Of a stretch of 64,000 nucleotides of DNA, positions 32,964 through 41,440 are shown piece after piece. A program made the translations under genes and the position numbers. Source of the stretch: Nocardia terpenica (lineage in GTDB: Bacteria; Actinomycetota; Actinomycetes; Mycobacteriales; Mycobacteriaceae); NCBI RefSeq assembly GCF_013186535.1, contig NZ_JABMCZ010000001.1:992001-1056000 (forward strand). The letters run 5' to 3'. The notes under the pieces were generated by a model. It did not search any database, was not told the DNA's origin, and saw nothing but the letters and a program-made list of their open reading frames with translations. Each line of letters starts with the position of its first letter. The stretch's first letter is position 1.

Positions 32964-34199
32964 TCAGGAGTTTGAGGCGAGCTCCGGTGCGATTCCTAGC
33001 CGCCAAGCCAAACCACGCAGGTTCCGCCCACCAGCATCGCGACGAGCACTGCGCAAGTGGTCGGCTACGGCCTCACGTACGAACACATCGGCATGGACTC
33101 GTTGCGGCGCAAGATCTTCGGCCTTGAGGAGGACCTCGACCCCCTTGTCTCGATGCTTAGCGTCAGCAAGCAGCGAGCGCCCGACTTCCATATAGAACTC
33201 CGCCTGACGGCTCTTGCTTGGGATTGCATCGACTCGAACGCCGCGGGCTTGTTCGGCGACTCGACCTTCATCGCCGAACTCCATCCCGATCGTCGCCTGC
33301 CAAATCCCGACGTTGGCACGACCGAACCAGAGATGAGCGAAGCTGCCAGCCTCATCCTCCATACGCTGAGCCACGACCTGCGCCTCCGCCAGATGTGTGG
33401 TCGCGGTATCGCGATCTGCCTGCACAGCTGCGGCCAGAGCGGCAGATAGATGCAGCATTCCGTAGATCTGAAGGACGTCGGAACTGTCTAGATGCGGTGT
33501 CAACTGGTCGGTCATCTTGATTGCCCGGCGGTACTGCTCCGGTCGGGACAGCCCACCGGTCACATCACCCCGGAGCCAGGCGGTAAACCCTTGCCAGGCA
33601 GGCTCTTCGAGCACCTCGGCGCACTGTTGAGCGGCTTTAGCCGCAAGCAGTGGCAAGCCGCGGCCACCTAGCCGCTTGGTCGTCCAGACTGCTGAGGTGT
33701 AGCAGAGAATCAAGCCGCGCAACGCCTCACGCCGCCGCTGCGCATCACGCGCGTAAATAGCGTGAAGCTCACCGATCAGACCGGGAGTGAGTTCACCCTG
33801 AGCGGCGTAATCCGACGTGCCGTGGATGAGGTAGGCCAGCCGTTCCAGATCAGCTTCCACCTGTGGCCACTGACGGACCTCCGCGCCGGGATCATCGCCG
33901 AGCTCGTAGACGTCGAGGGCGTTTTCCATGGCTATCAGCCCTGCATGTGCCTGCTCGCTGTGCTCTGGTGCCAATGAATGCCAGGGGTAGGCGTTGAACT
34001 CCGTCGGTGCCACTTTGAGCGCCCGCGCAAGTGCTTCGAGGGTGGCGCGGCTAGTGAGCGACTGTTCACCACGCTCTAGTCTGCCGAGATAGCCGAAGCT
34101 GATGCCAGCAAGGTCGGCGACTACCTGCATGGTCTGGCCCCGCCATGCGCGGATCTCACGGAGTCGGCGACCAACGTCATTGGGCGGTATGTCGTGCAT
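32964..34199 (-). CDS. XRE-family regulator with TPR-like domain
   Basis: 411 residues from ATG at 34199, eight bases after GGAG. The N-terminal HTH at about 5-60 contains RRLREIRAWRGQTMQVVADL and ISFGYLGRLERGEQSLT. The remaining 330 residues are paired helices like the tetratricopeptide sensor part of large actinobacterial XRE regulators, which respond to peptides or metabolites. Probably the controller of the enzyme cluster. It is separated from it by the inverted-repeat zone and stands at the cargo edge. Confidence 0.82.
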   Translation of the reverse strand: MHDIPPNDVGRRLREIRAWRGQTMQVVADLAGISFGYLGRLERGEQSLTSRATLEALARALKVAPTEFNAYPWHSLAPEHSEQAHAGLIAMENALDVYELGDDPGAEVRQWPQVEADLERLAYLIHGTSDYAAQGELTPGLIGELHAIYARDAQRRREALRGLILCYTSAVWTTKRLGGRGLPLLAAKAAQQCAEVLEEPAWQGFTAWLRGDVTGGLSRPEQYRRAIKMTDQLTPHLDSSDVLQIYGMLHLSAALAAAVQADRDTATTHLAEAQVVAQRMEDEAGSFAHLWFGRANVGIWQATIGMEFGDEGRVAEQARGVRVDAIPSKSRQAEFYMEVGRSLLADAKHRDKGVEVLLKAEDLAPQRVHADVFVREAVADHLRSARRDAGGRNLRGLAWRLGIAPELASNS

Positions 34200-34290
34200 A
34201 ACGTTTCTCCCTTGACCATGTCCCCCCAAGGTGACCTCACCGTACCGCCGCAGTCTTGGTCAGGGCCAGGGTAAACGAACGACCGGTCCT

Positions 34291-35118
34291 CTACGCGGCG
34301 GGCTCGGTGGACGAGCCTGAAGGCCCAGCGACGATAGTCGTGTGCCGCGAGACGGAGACCGATTGTGCGGTTGCCGCTCTGATAGCAGTGGCGACACAGG
34401 CTGTGCGTGAGCGCTTTCGGGCATGCAGTGCGGCTACGTCGCCGAGCCGGAATGTGGTACCGCGGTCTTCGACACAGCCGATGAGCTGGCCGCGCTCGTG
34501 CCATTTCCGAATCGTGCCGGCCTGGATGTGCGCGCCGTACAGTTCGGGCAGCAACCGCGCCAACTCCACGGCGGTTCCGGTGTATTCGGCAGTGGCCCTG
34601 CGCATCCAATCGCGATTCTGATCGACGTCGTGAGGAATTCCGCATCGGGGGCACGCTACGACCGTCAGATGCGCCGGTGCGGACACAGGGGCGCCGCAAT
34701 CGGTGCACCTGCCGCCGAACACCCGATGTGCGGGAGAGTCGACCGCACCCCATGCCTTGGTGACGGCCGACTGGACTCGCTCTATCCATTCCACCGCGCC
34801 GGTTCCACGGGCTGTGGTTGGAAGATCGGCGAGGATGGCCGCTGCTGCCGCGGCCGGACTCACCGCGCGGGCCGCGAAGGGCGGACGCGCGGCGGCCTGC
34901 CGGAGTGTGCGCAGGAGGTGCTGCCGTCGATCCGATGCCCGCAGGTTGACAATCATCGGCCGCTTGTCTCCGCTGGTGCGCGCACCGGGATCACGTTGCG
35001 CACGAACGCTGTCGGTTCTGGTTATCGTGATTTCGAGCTGCCGGAACAGCTCGGGTATACGGCGCAGATCGTCGACGAACGAAGCGAGCAAGGGTGCGGG
35101 TACACACGGCTCGGGCAC
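34291..35118 (-). CDS. Zinc-ribbon and HTH DNA-binding protein
   Basis: 275 residues from GTG at 35118, nine bases after GGAG; a TTG five codons earlier adjoins the HNH stop. Residues about 138-170 have two Cys pairs (GGRCTDCGAPV, VACPRCGIPH) forming a zinc ribbon. A MerR/HTH-like segment follows (AGTIRKWHERGQLIG, FRLGDVAALHARK). Proteins of this type end the early operon of many actinophages. Role probably regulatory. Confidence 0.7.
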   Translation of the reverse strand: MPEPCVPAPLLASFVDDLRRIPELFRQLEITITRTDSVRAQRDPGARTSGDKRPMIVNLRASDRRQHLLRTLRQAAARPPFAARAVSPAAAAAAILADLPTTARGTGAVEWIERVQSAVTKAWGAVDSPAHRVFGGRCTDCGAPVSAPAHLTVVACPRCGIPHDVDQNRDWMRRATAEYTGTAVELARLLPELYGAHIQAGTIRKWHERGQLIGCVEDRGTTFRLGDVAALHARKRSRTACVATAIRAATAQSVSVSRHTTIVAGPSGSSTEPAA

Positions 35119-35133
35119 GCGCTGCTTCTCCAA

Positions 35134-35580
35134 TCAGGTGCGGGGTGCGTGGGGGTGGATGAAACGGACCGGTGCGAGGCCGTCGAGGAATGTCGCGGCT
35201 ACCGGCTTGTTGACAGTCGCGCCAGGCCAGCCTTGATACCCGTTGCTGGGACGAAACCGAGTCTTCATGACAACGAATCCAGAATTCTGCGTCTGCGCGT
35301 CAGGCCGGTTGCCGTCGCAGATCCAGCGACGGTATTCCGCGAACAGCTCTGGCTCTCGGAACCGGGCGTGCACGATGAGATGGCAGATAATGCACAGGGG
35401 CACATACGTTTCCGGCTGCGAATAATCCTCAAGGTGGCCGTGGATAGCGCCACCGGTTTGGTAGCACACGGCACATTCACCCGGCGGCTCCCAGAGTCCT
35501 GAACTCCACATCGCCGTGAGCTCGGCTTGGACCCGCTCGCGATACTCGCCGGGAAATCCGTTGTAGGTTGACAGCGCCAC
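35134..35580 (-). CDS. HNH endonuclease
   Basis: 148 residues, GTG start with AAGGAG nine bases upstream. Zinc and active site: C36/C39 in CAVCYQTGGAIHGHLEDYSQ, then C63/C66 and H67/H71 in PLCIICHLIVHARF. In HK97-like phages an HNH nuclease close to the terminase helps cut packaged DNA at cos. Here the terminase is 15.7 kb away because the cargo lies between them. Could also be a homing-type nuclease, but it is not inside another gene. Confidence 0.82.
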   Translation of the reverse strand: MALSTYNGFPGEYRERVQAELTAMWSSGLWEPPGECAVCYQTGGAIHGHLEDYSQPETYVPLCIICHLIVHARFREPELFAEYRRWICDGNRPDAQTQNSGFVVMKTRFRPSNGYQGWPGATVNKPVAATFLDGLAPVRFIHPHAPRT

Positions 35581-35584
35581 CGGC

Positions 35585-36154
35585 CTACTCCTTCACGGTC
35601 AGATATACGCGGTGTGAACCGTCGACAGTGGCTGTCTGCCAACGTGTTCCGAGTTCCGCGGTTTCGATGGCCAGTGATCGTAACCTGTGTGAAGCATCGC
35701 GTCGCGGTGCCCGCCCTTCGACAAACAGGTGTCGCACACCGGAATTCGCGAGAGTTGCCGCCAGCAGTGGGGGCGTCACGCCCGCGTCATCGAGTTCCGG
35801 AATGACGCGTCGGGCAACGACAATGGTGACGCCCTCCGCGCGCAGGAGATCGCCGAACGCGTCGAGCTGGTTCGGGGTGAGCACCCAACGTCGAACTGGG
35901 ATCGTGTGGCTGTAAGTGCCTGCGGTCCGGCCTGCCTCGATGGCGTTGGCGTCAGCTTCGACACCGAGCACGGTGAAACCGGCCTGGCCGAGACGGCGGG
36001 TCAGTAGTCCGGTCGACGAGCCGAGATCGAGCAGCGTCCCGTCGGCCGGGCCGACATCCGAGCGGATCAGGTTGTAGATGCCGTCATGAATATTCGGGAA
36101 GCGGCCCGAGCGCTGCCAGTCGTACAGGTGCTCGGCGGAGTCGAATCGTGTCAC
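35585..36154 (-). CDS. SAM-dependent methyltransferase-like protein
   Basis: 189 residues, GTG at 36154 overlapping the ParB-like stop. Motif I is at about 41-49 (LLDLGSSTG), followed by VLGVEADANAIEAG, a class I methyltransferase core. No DPPY or PC motif typical of DNA base methyltransferases is seen. Its substrate may be DNA modified by the neighbouring cassette, or a small molecule. Tight coupling to the ParB/PAPS-reductase-like genes suggests a shared task. Confidence 0.72.
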   Translation of the reverse strand: MTRFDSAEHLYDWQRSGRFPNIHDGIYNLIRSDVGPADGTLLDLGSSTGLLTRRLGQAGFTVLGVEADANAIEAGRTAGTYSHTIPVRRWVLTPNQLDAFGDLLRAEGVTIVVARRVIPELDDAGVTPPLLAATLANSGVRHLFVEGRAPRRDASHRLRSLAIETAELGTRWQTATVDGSHRVYLTVKE

Positions 36155-36729
36155 GAACGCTTCCCGTCCTCGGCCGGATACCAGGCCGGTGAGTACGCCC
36201 ACTTCGCGATGCTCCGCGCCGCGAACACACCTTCCTGCGCGAGCAGGTCGACTTCGGCCCGCGTCGCTCCCATCTCGCGGGCGATCTCCTCGGGGTCGAG
36301 ATGCCACTCGTGGAGGAGTTCGCGCACGATCTCCGACATCTGCACGGCAACGTGTGTGCCCTTGGCGCGGTTGATGCGAATGGTCATCAGCATGGCGGTC
36401 GGCCGGTCGACGTCGAGAACCGCGACTGGGACGCCGCCGCGCCAGCGGGCGCGGACGGTCTTCGAGTCCTGCGAGAGGCGCCAGCGGTGGAAGCCGTCGA
36501 TGATCAGCCGTTCCGGATTCACCAAGACGGGTTGCAACCAGCCCGTCGACAGCAGCGACCGCTCCAGCAAGGTCAGCTCGGGTTTGTGCACGCGATTCGG
36601 GTTCCAGGCGTTCGCATTCAGGGTGTCGGCCGGTACCCACTGAATGTGGTCGATCGGATCGCCACCCGCAGGGGCAGATTCGAGGAGGGGCAGGCCGTCG
36701 GCGTTCGCTCGCTGGTCGATGGTGGTCAT
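36151..36729 (-). CDS. ParB-like nuclease-domain protein 1
   Basis: 192 residues. N-terminal ParB/sulfiredoxin-like domain with NANAWNPNRV and the catalytic-type motif LIIDGFHRWRL (residues 75-85). A helical C-terminus follows. The ParB fold in phages can bind or hydrolyse nucleotides. Partnered with the PAPS-reductase-like gene upstream, it resembles the IbrB/IbrA pair of enterobacteria. Overlaps both neighbours by 4 bp. Confidence 0.78.
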   Translation of the reverse strand: MTTIDQRANADGLPLLESAPAGGDPIDHIQWVPADTLNANAWNPNRVHKPELTLLERSLLSTGWLQPVLVNPERLIIDGFHRWRLSQDSKTVRARWRGGVPVAVLDVDRPTAMLMTIRINRAKGTHVAVQMSEIVRELLHEWHLDPEEIAREMGATRAEVDLLAQEGVFAARSIAKWAYSPAWYPAEDGKRS

Positions 36730-37808
36730 GCGCGGGTGGCTCTTTTCGCTTGGTCAACCTTGGAGAGGGGAGTGATGGTGCGCTTGTACGCGCCCGCTGC
36801 CATCTGTTTGAGGACGTGGTCGGCCGGATAGGCGGCGGGATGCTTCCGCGCCGAAATACGAACGCGAGCAAGGGACTTCAACGCCTTCGCTCGCTGCTGC
36901 TCGTCGTCGATGGTCTCTTCGATGTACGCCTGAACACCGTCCAGCGATTGCCCGTACCGGCGCAGCATGGCGGCACGGTCCAACTCGCTGTAGTACCGCT
37001 CCTGCACCGCCATCTCGGGAACGAGGTCGATCACTTGGGCGTACAAGGTGGGCGCATACTCGCGCAGGCGGCCGAACACCTTGGCAGACTCTGCGTGCAA
37101 TGGCGTCGAAACTCGCAGTGCGGCACCAGATACCACCTGTGCGTCGTACAGCGGGCAGTAGCGGATATCGCGGTCGTAGAAGTATCGGAAGATGTCGTTC
37201 TCTTGCCAGTCGAATAGCGGTTTCACCGTCATCACGCGCCGGTCGTGAGTGGCGTTGATGTAGTTGTCGTGCAGCTTCGACTTGAGTGCGTTCAACCGCA
37301 TGATGCTTTCCGCGGCGCGGACGCCGGTAACGATCGCGACCTTGCCCTTCTCGTCGCGCGAGACGAGGGTGTCGGCGGTGTACTGGTCGAGGACCAGGTG
37401 CTCAGGAAGCCCCAGTTTCGCGAGAGTGAGTGCCCATTGCGGCATCGGCCGCATGTGGGTGCGGTTCGGGTCCCACTGCACGTACCGGGTTGACTGGCCC
37501 AGAATGTACTTCGTGGACTCCAACGGAACGCAGTACCAGCGCATGTAGATCCAATCGAGTTGCCGGTACTCGTCGACGAATTCGACTACCTGATCGGGGA
37601 TCAGCTCTTCGTCGCGGAACACCACCTTGATCGGACGGTCGTCGCCACGCTCCAGCGCGACCTCACGCACCAGGTGCAGCGCGGCGAGTGAGTCTTTGCC
37701 GCCGGAGAACGCGACCATGACCGTGTCGAACAGGTCGTAGACGCGGTGCATCCGCTTGCGAGCCTCGGTGTGAACGTCGGTGTCGATGAACCTGCGGATT
37801 TTGGTCAC
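36726..37808 (-). CDS. PAPS-reductase-like (IbrA/DndC-type) PP-loop protein
   Basis: 360 residues, GTG start at 37808. PP-loop at 35-40 in MVAFSGGKDSLAAL, which adenylates a substrate with ATP. Later signatures are VTGVRAAESIMRL and VKPLFDWQENDIFRYF. No Cys-rich iron-sulphur site typical of true PAPS reductase is obvious. Related proteins act in DNA phosphorothioation (DndC) or the IbrAB pair. Lying between two ParB-like genes, a nucleic-acid modification role is likely but unproved. Confidence 0.8.
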   Translation of the reverse strand: MTKIRRFIDTDVHTEARKRMHRVYDLFDTVMVAFSGGKDSLAALHLVREVALERGDDRPIKVVFRDEELIPDQVVEFVDEYRQLDWIYMRWYCVPLESTKYILGQSTRYVQWDPNRTHMRPMPQWALTLAKLGLPEHLVLDQYTADTLVSRDEKGKVAIVTGVRAAESIMRLNALKSKLHDNYINATHDRRVMTVKPLFDWQENDIFRYFYDRDIRYCPLYDAQVVSGAALRVSTPLHAESAKVFGRLREYAPTLYAQVIDLVPEMAVQERYYSELDRAAMLRRYGQSLDGVQAYIEETIDDEQQRAKALKSLARVRISARKHPAAYPADHVLKQMAAGAYKRTITPLSKVDQAKRATRA

Positions 37809-37830
37809 GGTACCGCCCCGATGGTGTTCC

Positions 37831-38430
37831 TCATTGCCGCTTATCCTCCGTGGCTTGCAGGTATTCGGTCAGCCGCTCCGCGAGGGTGTCCATGTTCTTG
37901 TAGGTCCGTCGCAGCCACCTGGTGAACTCGAACCACTCGCCCTGCTGCGCCTCGTTGTCGAAGATGATGTTGTAGGAGATGACACCGGCGCTCGGCACGG
38001 GTGCCTCGTCGAGCGCGTCGTCCGGCTCGGTCTCGAGCGATTCCAGGAGCCGGTCCAGATCGCTGGTGTCATAGCCGGTGGCGTGCAGGTCCGGCAGCTC
38101 GTGCAGGGCGTCGAGGAGTGCCTGGGTGTCGTAACCGGACTTATCGTTGGCGCGATTGTCGACAAGGTTGATCCGGTGGGCGGTGTCATCGTCGACGTCG
38201 ACCCAGTGCACGTCGATCTCGTTCCAGCCCAGTCGTTCTCGCGCCACATGAACGGTGTTGTTGCCGACGAGGATGACGTTTGGTCGCTTCTTCGCACTGT
38301 GGGTGCCGCGATTGACCACGACCGGCCTGTACTGACCGAAGCGGGTCAGTGACTCCTCGATGAGGTCGTGATCGCCTTTCCGAGCATTTCCGGGGTAGTA
38401 GTGCAAATCGGTTATCGGGTGCAGGGCCAT
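37831..38430 (-). CDS. ParB-like nuclease-domain protein 2
   Basis: 199 residues, start overlapping the previous stop by 1 bp (TGATG). N-terminal domain HPITDLHYYPGNARKGDHDL, then QYRPVVVNR, VILVGNNTVHVAR and INLVDNRANDKSGYD. These match the ParB-like domains of phage proteins that precede DNA modification genes. The C-terminal half is charged (LLESLETEPDD). Differs clearly from the 192-residue ParB-like protein downstream. Confidence 0.8.
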   Translation of the reverse strand: MALHPITDLHYYPGNARKGDHDLIEESLTRFGQYRPVVVNRGTHSAKKRPNVILVGNNTVHVARERLGWNEIDVHWVDVDDDTAHRINLVDNRANDKSGYDTQALLDALHELPDLHATGYDTSDLDRLLESLETEPDDALDEAPVPSAGVISYNIIFDNEAQQGEWFEFTRWLRRTYKNMDTLAERLTEYLQATEDKRQ

Positions 38431-38906
38431 CAGGGGTTGATCCGTTCTGCCGCCCCAGCGTGGGCGGCGATCTCGACATAGCTGTCTCGCTTATAGCCGT
38501 CCTTCACCCGCGAGACATTGAGCAACACAACGAGATTGGCTACATCGTGAGGCGTGACCCTTGTACCGAGATACGCGCTCCACAGCGCCGCGATACGCGT
38601 GAACGACTCGCTATTGTCGCCATCAAGTCGCTCCGCGGCTTCCGAAAGCACGGAGCCCGAGGCCGACACGACTCCGTTCGACGCTTCGGTAGGGCCCTCG
38701 GTGCGAATCGGTGGTGCGAATCCGTGTGCAGTGGCGGCACTTTCGGTTTCGGTCTGCAGCTGTGGATGTTCGAGGTCGGCGACGCTGGCCGAGTCGTGCT
38801 CGGTGAAGCGGTGCGCGTTCTTGGCGAGGACGTCTTCGAACTTGGCACGCAGCTGGTCGGCGGTGACGCCGATCATGGGCGCGGCGCTGGTCATCAGTGA
38901 ATCCAT
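38430..38906 (-). CDS. DUF6378-like phage protein
   Basis: 158 residues. The C-terminal half has ALWSAYLGTRVTPHDVANLV, VLLNVSRVKDGYKRDSYVEI and AAHAG, the pattern of DUF6378 proteins found throughout actinophage early regions. The function is unknown; a link to nucleotide metabolism has been suggested by neighbours in other phages. The N-terminal 80 residues are variable. Confidence 0.72.
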   Translation of the reverse strand: MDSLMTSAAPMIGVTADQLRAKFEDVLAKNAHRFTEHDSASVADLEHPQLQTETESAATAHGFAPPIRTEGPTEASNGVVSASGSVLSEAAERLDGDNSESFTRIAALWSAYLGTRVTPHDVANLVVLLNVSRVKDGYKRDSYVEIAAHAGAAERINP

Positions 38907-38968
38907 TCGTGTGGGGCGGGATTACGCGGAGATGGGCGTGGCGCTGCTCGACAACAGGCATTCTCGAA

Positions 38969-39553
38969 TCAAGCTGTGCGCGTTCGATATCGACGCTTGG
39001 ATGAACAGGTAGTGCAGACACCCTTGGCGGCGTACCGGACATGTCCAGCTGGTGGTATAGAGCTGCGCGGAACCATGGGACGCTGGCAGTCTTCGCACTC
39101 CTTCGATGGCTCGAGCTTGTGCACATTGGCCAGGCGCCCGGCGCGGTAGGTGGCGGTGTAGCAGCCCGTGCACAGCCCTCGAGCTGCATGATGGGCCGAA
39201 TCCCCGTCCAGCGGACGACGTTTCGGGACGAGGACGCGACTGCATCCCGTGCAACGGGCCGGTCGCCGTTGACCAGTGTGACGTGCGATCACTTCGTTGA
39301 GTGCATCGGTGGTCGCGCCATCACCGCGGCACACGATCCCCGCAGCAACCACCCCGTCGGCCGGACGCACAACCGACGGTTTATCGTCAACCACACCGGC
39401 AGTCAACGCGCTGCGGGCACAGTAAACCAGTTGTGCAGTGGGACACCGTGTTTCGCATATAGTGACCGCAGCGCGGGTCGGCCAGTGCTGGTGCCAATCT
39501 TTGAACTCGCCGGGTTGGAGGAATCCCGGTCGCCCGTGGCAGGGCGGCAGCAT
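38969..39553 (-). CDS. Zinc-binding protein, WhiB-like N-terminus
   Basis: 194 residues if ATG at 39553 is used, which has GGAG six bases upstream; several in-frame ATGs precede it. The N-terminal part has PPCHG, then ICETRCPTAQLVYCARSALT, recalling a WhiB iron-sulphur site with unusual spacing (C-x3-C-x7-C). Two Cys-x2-Cys zinc ribbons follow (CTGCSRV...LCTGCY and CEDCQRP...VCTTCS). A regulatory DNA-binding role is likely. Confidence 0.6.
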   Translation of the reverse strand: MLPPCHGRPGFLQPGEFKDWHQHWPTRAAVTICETRCPTAQLVYCARSALTAGVVDDKPSVVRPADGVVAAGIVCRGDGATTDALNEVIARHTGQRRPARCTGCSRVLVPKRRPLDGDSAHHAARGLCTGCYTATYRAGRLANVHKLEPSKECEDCQRPMVPRSSIPPAGHVRYAAKGVCTTCSSKRRYRTRTA

Positions 39554-39631
39554 CGACATCTCCATAACGACCATCGTCATCAAACCCAGGCTCGGAGGGT
39601 ACTGGCGACGCGTGTCCCTGTGTCCACTTCC

Positions 39632-39715
39632 TCACGGAAGGGCAGGCGGTTCGGGCTGCAAGACCAGCCAGAGAGTGAATCCGACAGCAAACAACAGAGG
39701 CCACAGGACGTCCAT
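39632..39715 (-). CDS. 27-residue membrane microprotein
   Basis: ATG at 39715 overlaps the stop of the upstream gene (TGATG). The peptide starts MDVLWPLLFAVGFTLWLVLQ and ends PEPPALP, so it is a single span with a short Pro-rich tail. Too short for standard gene finding. The translational coupling is the main support. Function unknown. Confidence 0.55.
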   Translation of the reverse strand: MDVLWPLLFAVGFTLWLVLQPEPPALP

Positions 39716-40227
39716 CACCTCGTGCACGAGCATTCCCGTCCGAAATGGCGGTAGAACACCGACTGGCCCCCGCGGTAGCCGCGCGCCCTGGCGACCCGAA
39801 GCAGATCGGCGACGGTGCGACCCGAGTCCAGATGATTGTCGATGGCAGCGCGGTCACTTGTAGTCAGGCCGACGATCCACTGGCCGGTCATGCACGGCCG
39901 CGCACGCCTCTTCGTCCCGGCAGCGACTTCCAGATCCGCGGCCAGGCCGACGGCAGGCTGACGATTCAACGCTCCGCGTACGACAGTGAAGGGTCCGTAT
40001 GCAGAAACATCGTGGTCAGAGTGCGGGTTCACCGAGCCGGGGGTCCACCACAGGCCGCGGTGCTTCTCCCAAACCGCGCGACCGGGCACATGGCCGAGAA
40101 TGACCGCTTCGTCCGGAAGGGTGCTCAGGGTTCGAATCCAGTTCGTGGGAACGGAAACGACCGCCGGTTGGCACGAACATTCCTGAGCGAAGTCGTGGTT
40201 GTCGGCGCGCAGGGCAGAGCTGGACAT
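39715..40227 (-). CDS. Hypothetical early phage protein
   Basis: 170 residues from ATG at 40227, seven bases after AGGAG. Contains VPTNWIRTLSTLPDEAVILG, RAVWEKHRGLWWTPGS and, near the end, HLDSGRTVADLLRVARARGY, which may be an HTH (YRGGQSVFYRHFGREC). Two Cys close to the C-terminus. No family recognised; it may bind DNA. Confidence 0.6.
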   Translation of the reverse strand: MSSSALRADNHDFAQECSCQPAVVSVPTNWIRTLSTLPDEAVILGHVPGRAVWEKHRGLWWTPGSVNPHSDHDVSAYGPFTVVRGALNRQPAVGLAADLEVAAGTKRRARPCMTGQWIVGLTTSDRAAIDNHLDSGRTVADLLRVARARGYRGGQSVFYRHFGRECSCTR

Positions 40228-40279
40228 GCGAGTACTCCTGAGACGGGATGGGTTCGACGGCCTGGCGGGATCGTGAATG

Positions 40280-40585
40280 CTAGTGGGCAGCTTGATATCT
40301 CGCGGCGAAAGCCTGCTGTGGACATACGTCGAGCTCGCCGTCCGGTCCGCGAATGATCCAATCACCAAGCCGGACAGGGAGCCACACCTGTAGCGCCTGG
40401 CTCCACAGTTCGGCGCTCACGTCCGGATCAAGGTAGACGGCCGGATACGCTCCGCTGGGGTATTCACGCAGGCCGCCTGCGGTGGTGAACGACTGACGAC
40501 CGGCGAGTGCGCGGTTGATCTCAGGCAAGTTGTCGCTGGTGTACTGGATGGCGTCGAACTCGACCGCTTTGCCGATGTGTCTCAT
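40280..40585 (-). CDS. Hypothetical phage protein
   Basis: 101 residues. Begins MRHIGKAVEFDAIQYTSDNL and ends with RLGDWIIRGPDGELDVCPQQ, a motif common in small actinophage proteins of unknown function. It looks like a beta-rich fold. Its start overlaps the stop of the next gene upstream (ATGA). Confidence 0.65.
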   Translation of the reverse strand: MRHIGKAVEFDAIQYTSDNLPEINRALAGRQSFTTAGGLREYPSGAYPAVYLDPDVSAELWSQALQVWLPVRLGDWIIRGPDGELDVCPQQAFAARYQAAH

Positions 40586-40758
40586 TCGGAAACCTCAGCG
40601 GTGCAGGGGATGATGAAGCCGAGGGCTGTGTGGCTAGCAAGCACAGCGTTCACGCTATGGCCAGTTTGGGCGGGTTGCGTAGTTGTAGCAATCCGTATCC
40701 GCGGCCTGGGCAGCCATGGCCCGAACTTGTCGGTCCGACGGAGCAGAATCCACCGCAT
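40582..40758 (-). CDS. Hypothetical small phage protein
   Basis: 58 residues from ATG at 40758, beginning MRWILLRRTDKFGPWLPRPR. Its stop overlaps the start of the following gene (ATGA), the main reason to accept it. The ribosome site is weak. With this gene, the divergent gap before the membrane protein at 40,900 shrinks to 141 bp, probably containing promoters in both directions. Confidence 0.45.
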   Translation of the reverse strand: MRWILLRRTDKFGPWLPRPRIRIATTTQPAQTGHSVNAVLASHTALGFIIPCTAEVSE

Positions 40759-41440
40759 GTCACAGCTTCATCCCTTGCTGGAGCCGCAAAGAGCCTTGCA
40801 GCGACTTGCCAATCGGGCGGGGCGTGCATCCCGCTGTCTGCATCATCGATCGGTGAATTCTACTGCTAGCCATCTCATCTCCCCCTAAAGTAGGCACTCA
40901 TGGCATGGAACAAGGCCGCAGAAATCCGAACAACACTGCACCGCTTGAGAGGGAACGACAAGAATGGCCAGCTGAATGAGATGCCGTCAGAACAGCTTGC
41001 TGTCGACGATGATCGGACCGATCTGCGTTTGCTGGCCGGACCGATACGAGAACAGCAGCGTAGGCACACCCAGGCGGCGATGAGGATCATCGGAGCTGGT
41101 GCAGCCGCGTACCTCGCCGGTGTTCTCTTTCTGAACTATTTGCGGCTCGTATACGGGCAGACCACCATTCCGCTGTCAATGACGACGAGCGATCAGTCGT
41201 TGGCGGCGACGCTGCTCGGCGGACTCGCAGCACTAGTTATTGCCCTCAACGTAGCTACATGGTCGATTCGAGGATCCCAAAACCGAAAAGAGCTAGACGG
41301 CATCGCTGTATTGTCGAAAGAAAGACTTGCCGAGCAAGCTGCTCAGCTAGCGCGCTATCGGACCCTGTCCCAGGCGGCTGTGACTTGTGCCATGATGGCG
41401 GTCTTTATCGCGCTGTCGGCATTCTTTCCCAGCCGCTCAG

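Larger units (their letters stand above)
19933..34199. other. Probable cargo island between early and late phage regions
   Basis: In related cos-type phages the HNH gene is close to the terminase. Here the HNH and zinc/HTH genes (34,291-35,580) and the terminase (18,911-19,420) are separated by about 14 kb of genes with non-phage functions: WXG100 proteins, a toxin, an alanyl-tRNA synthetase, nucleotide-type enzymes and a large XRE regulator. Genes run in both directions, unlike the strictly leftward phage operons, and base composition varies. The limits given are those of the first and last non-phage genes; the true junctions were not identified. Confidence 0.6.
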
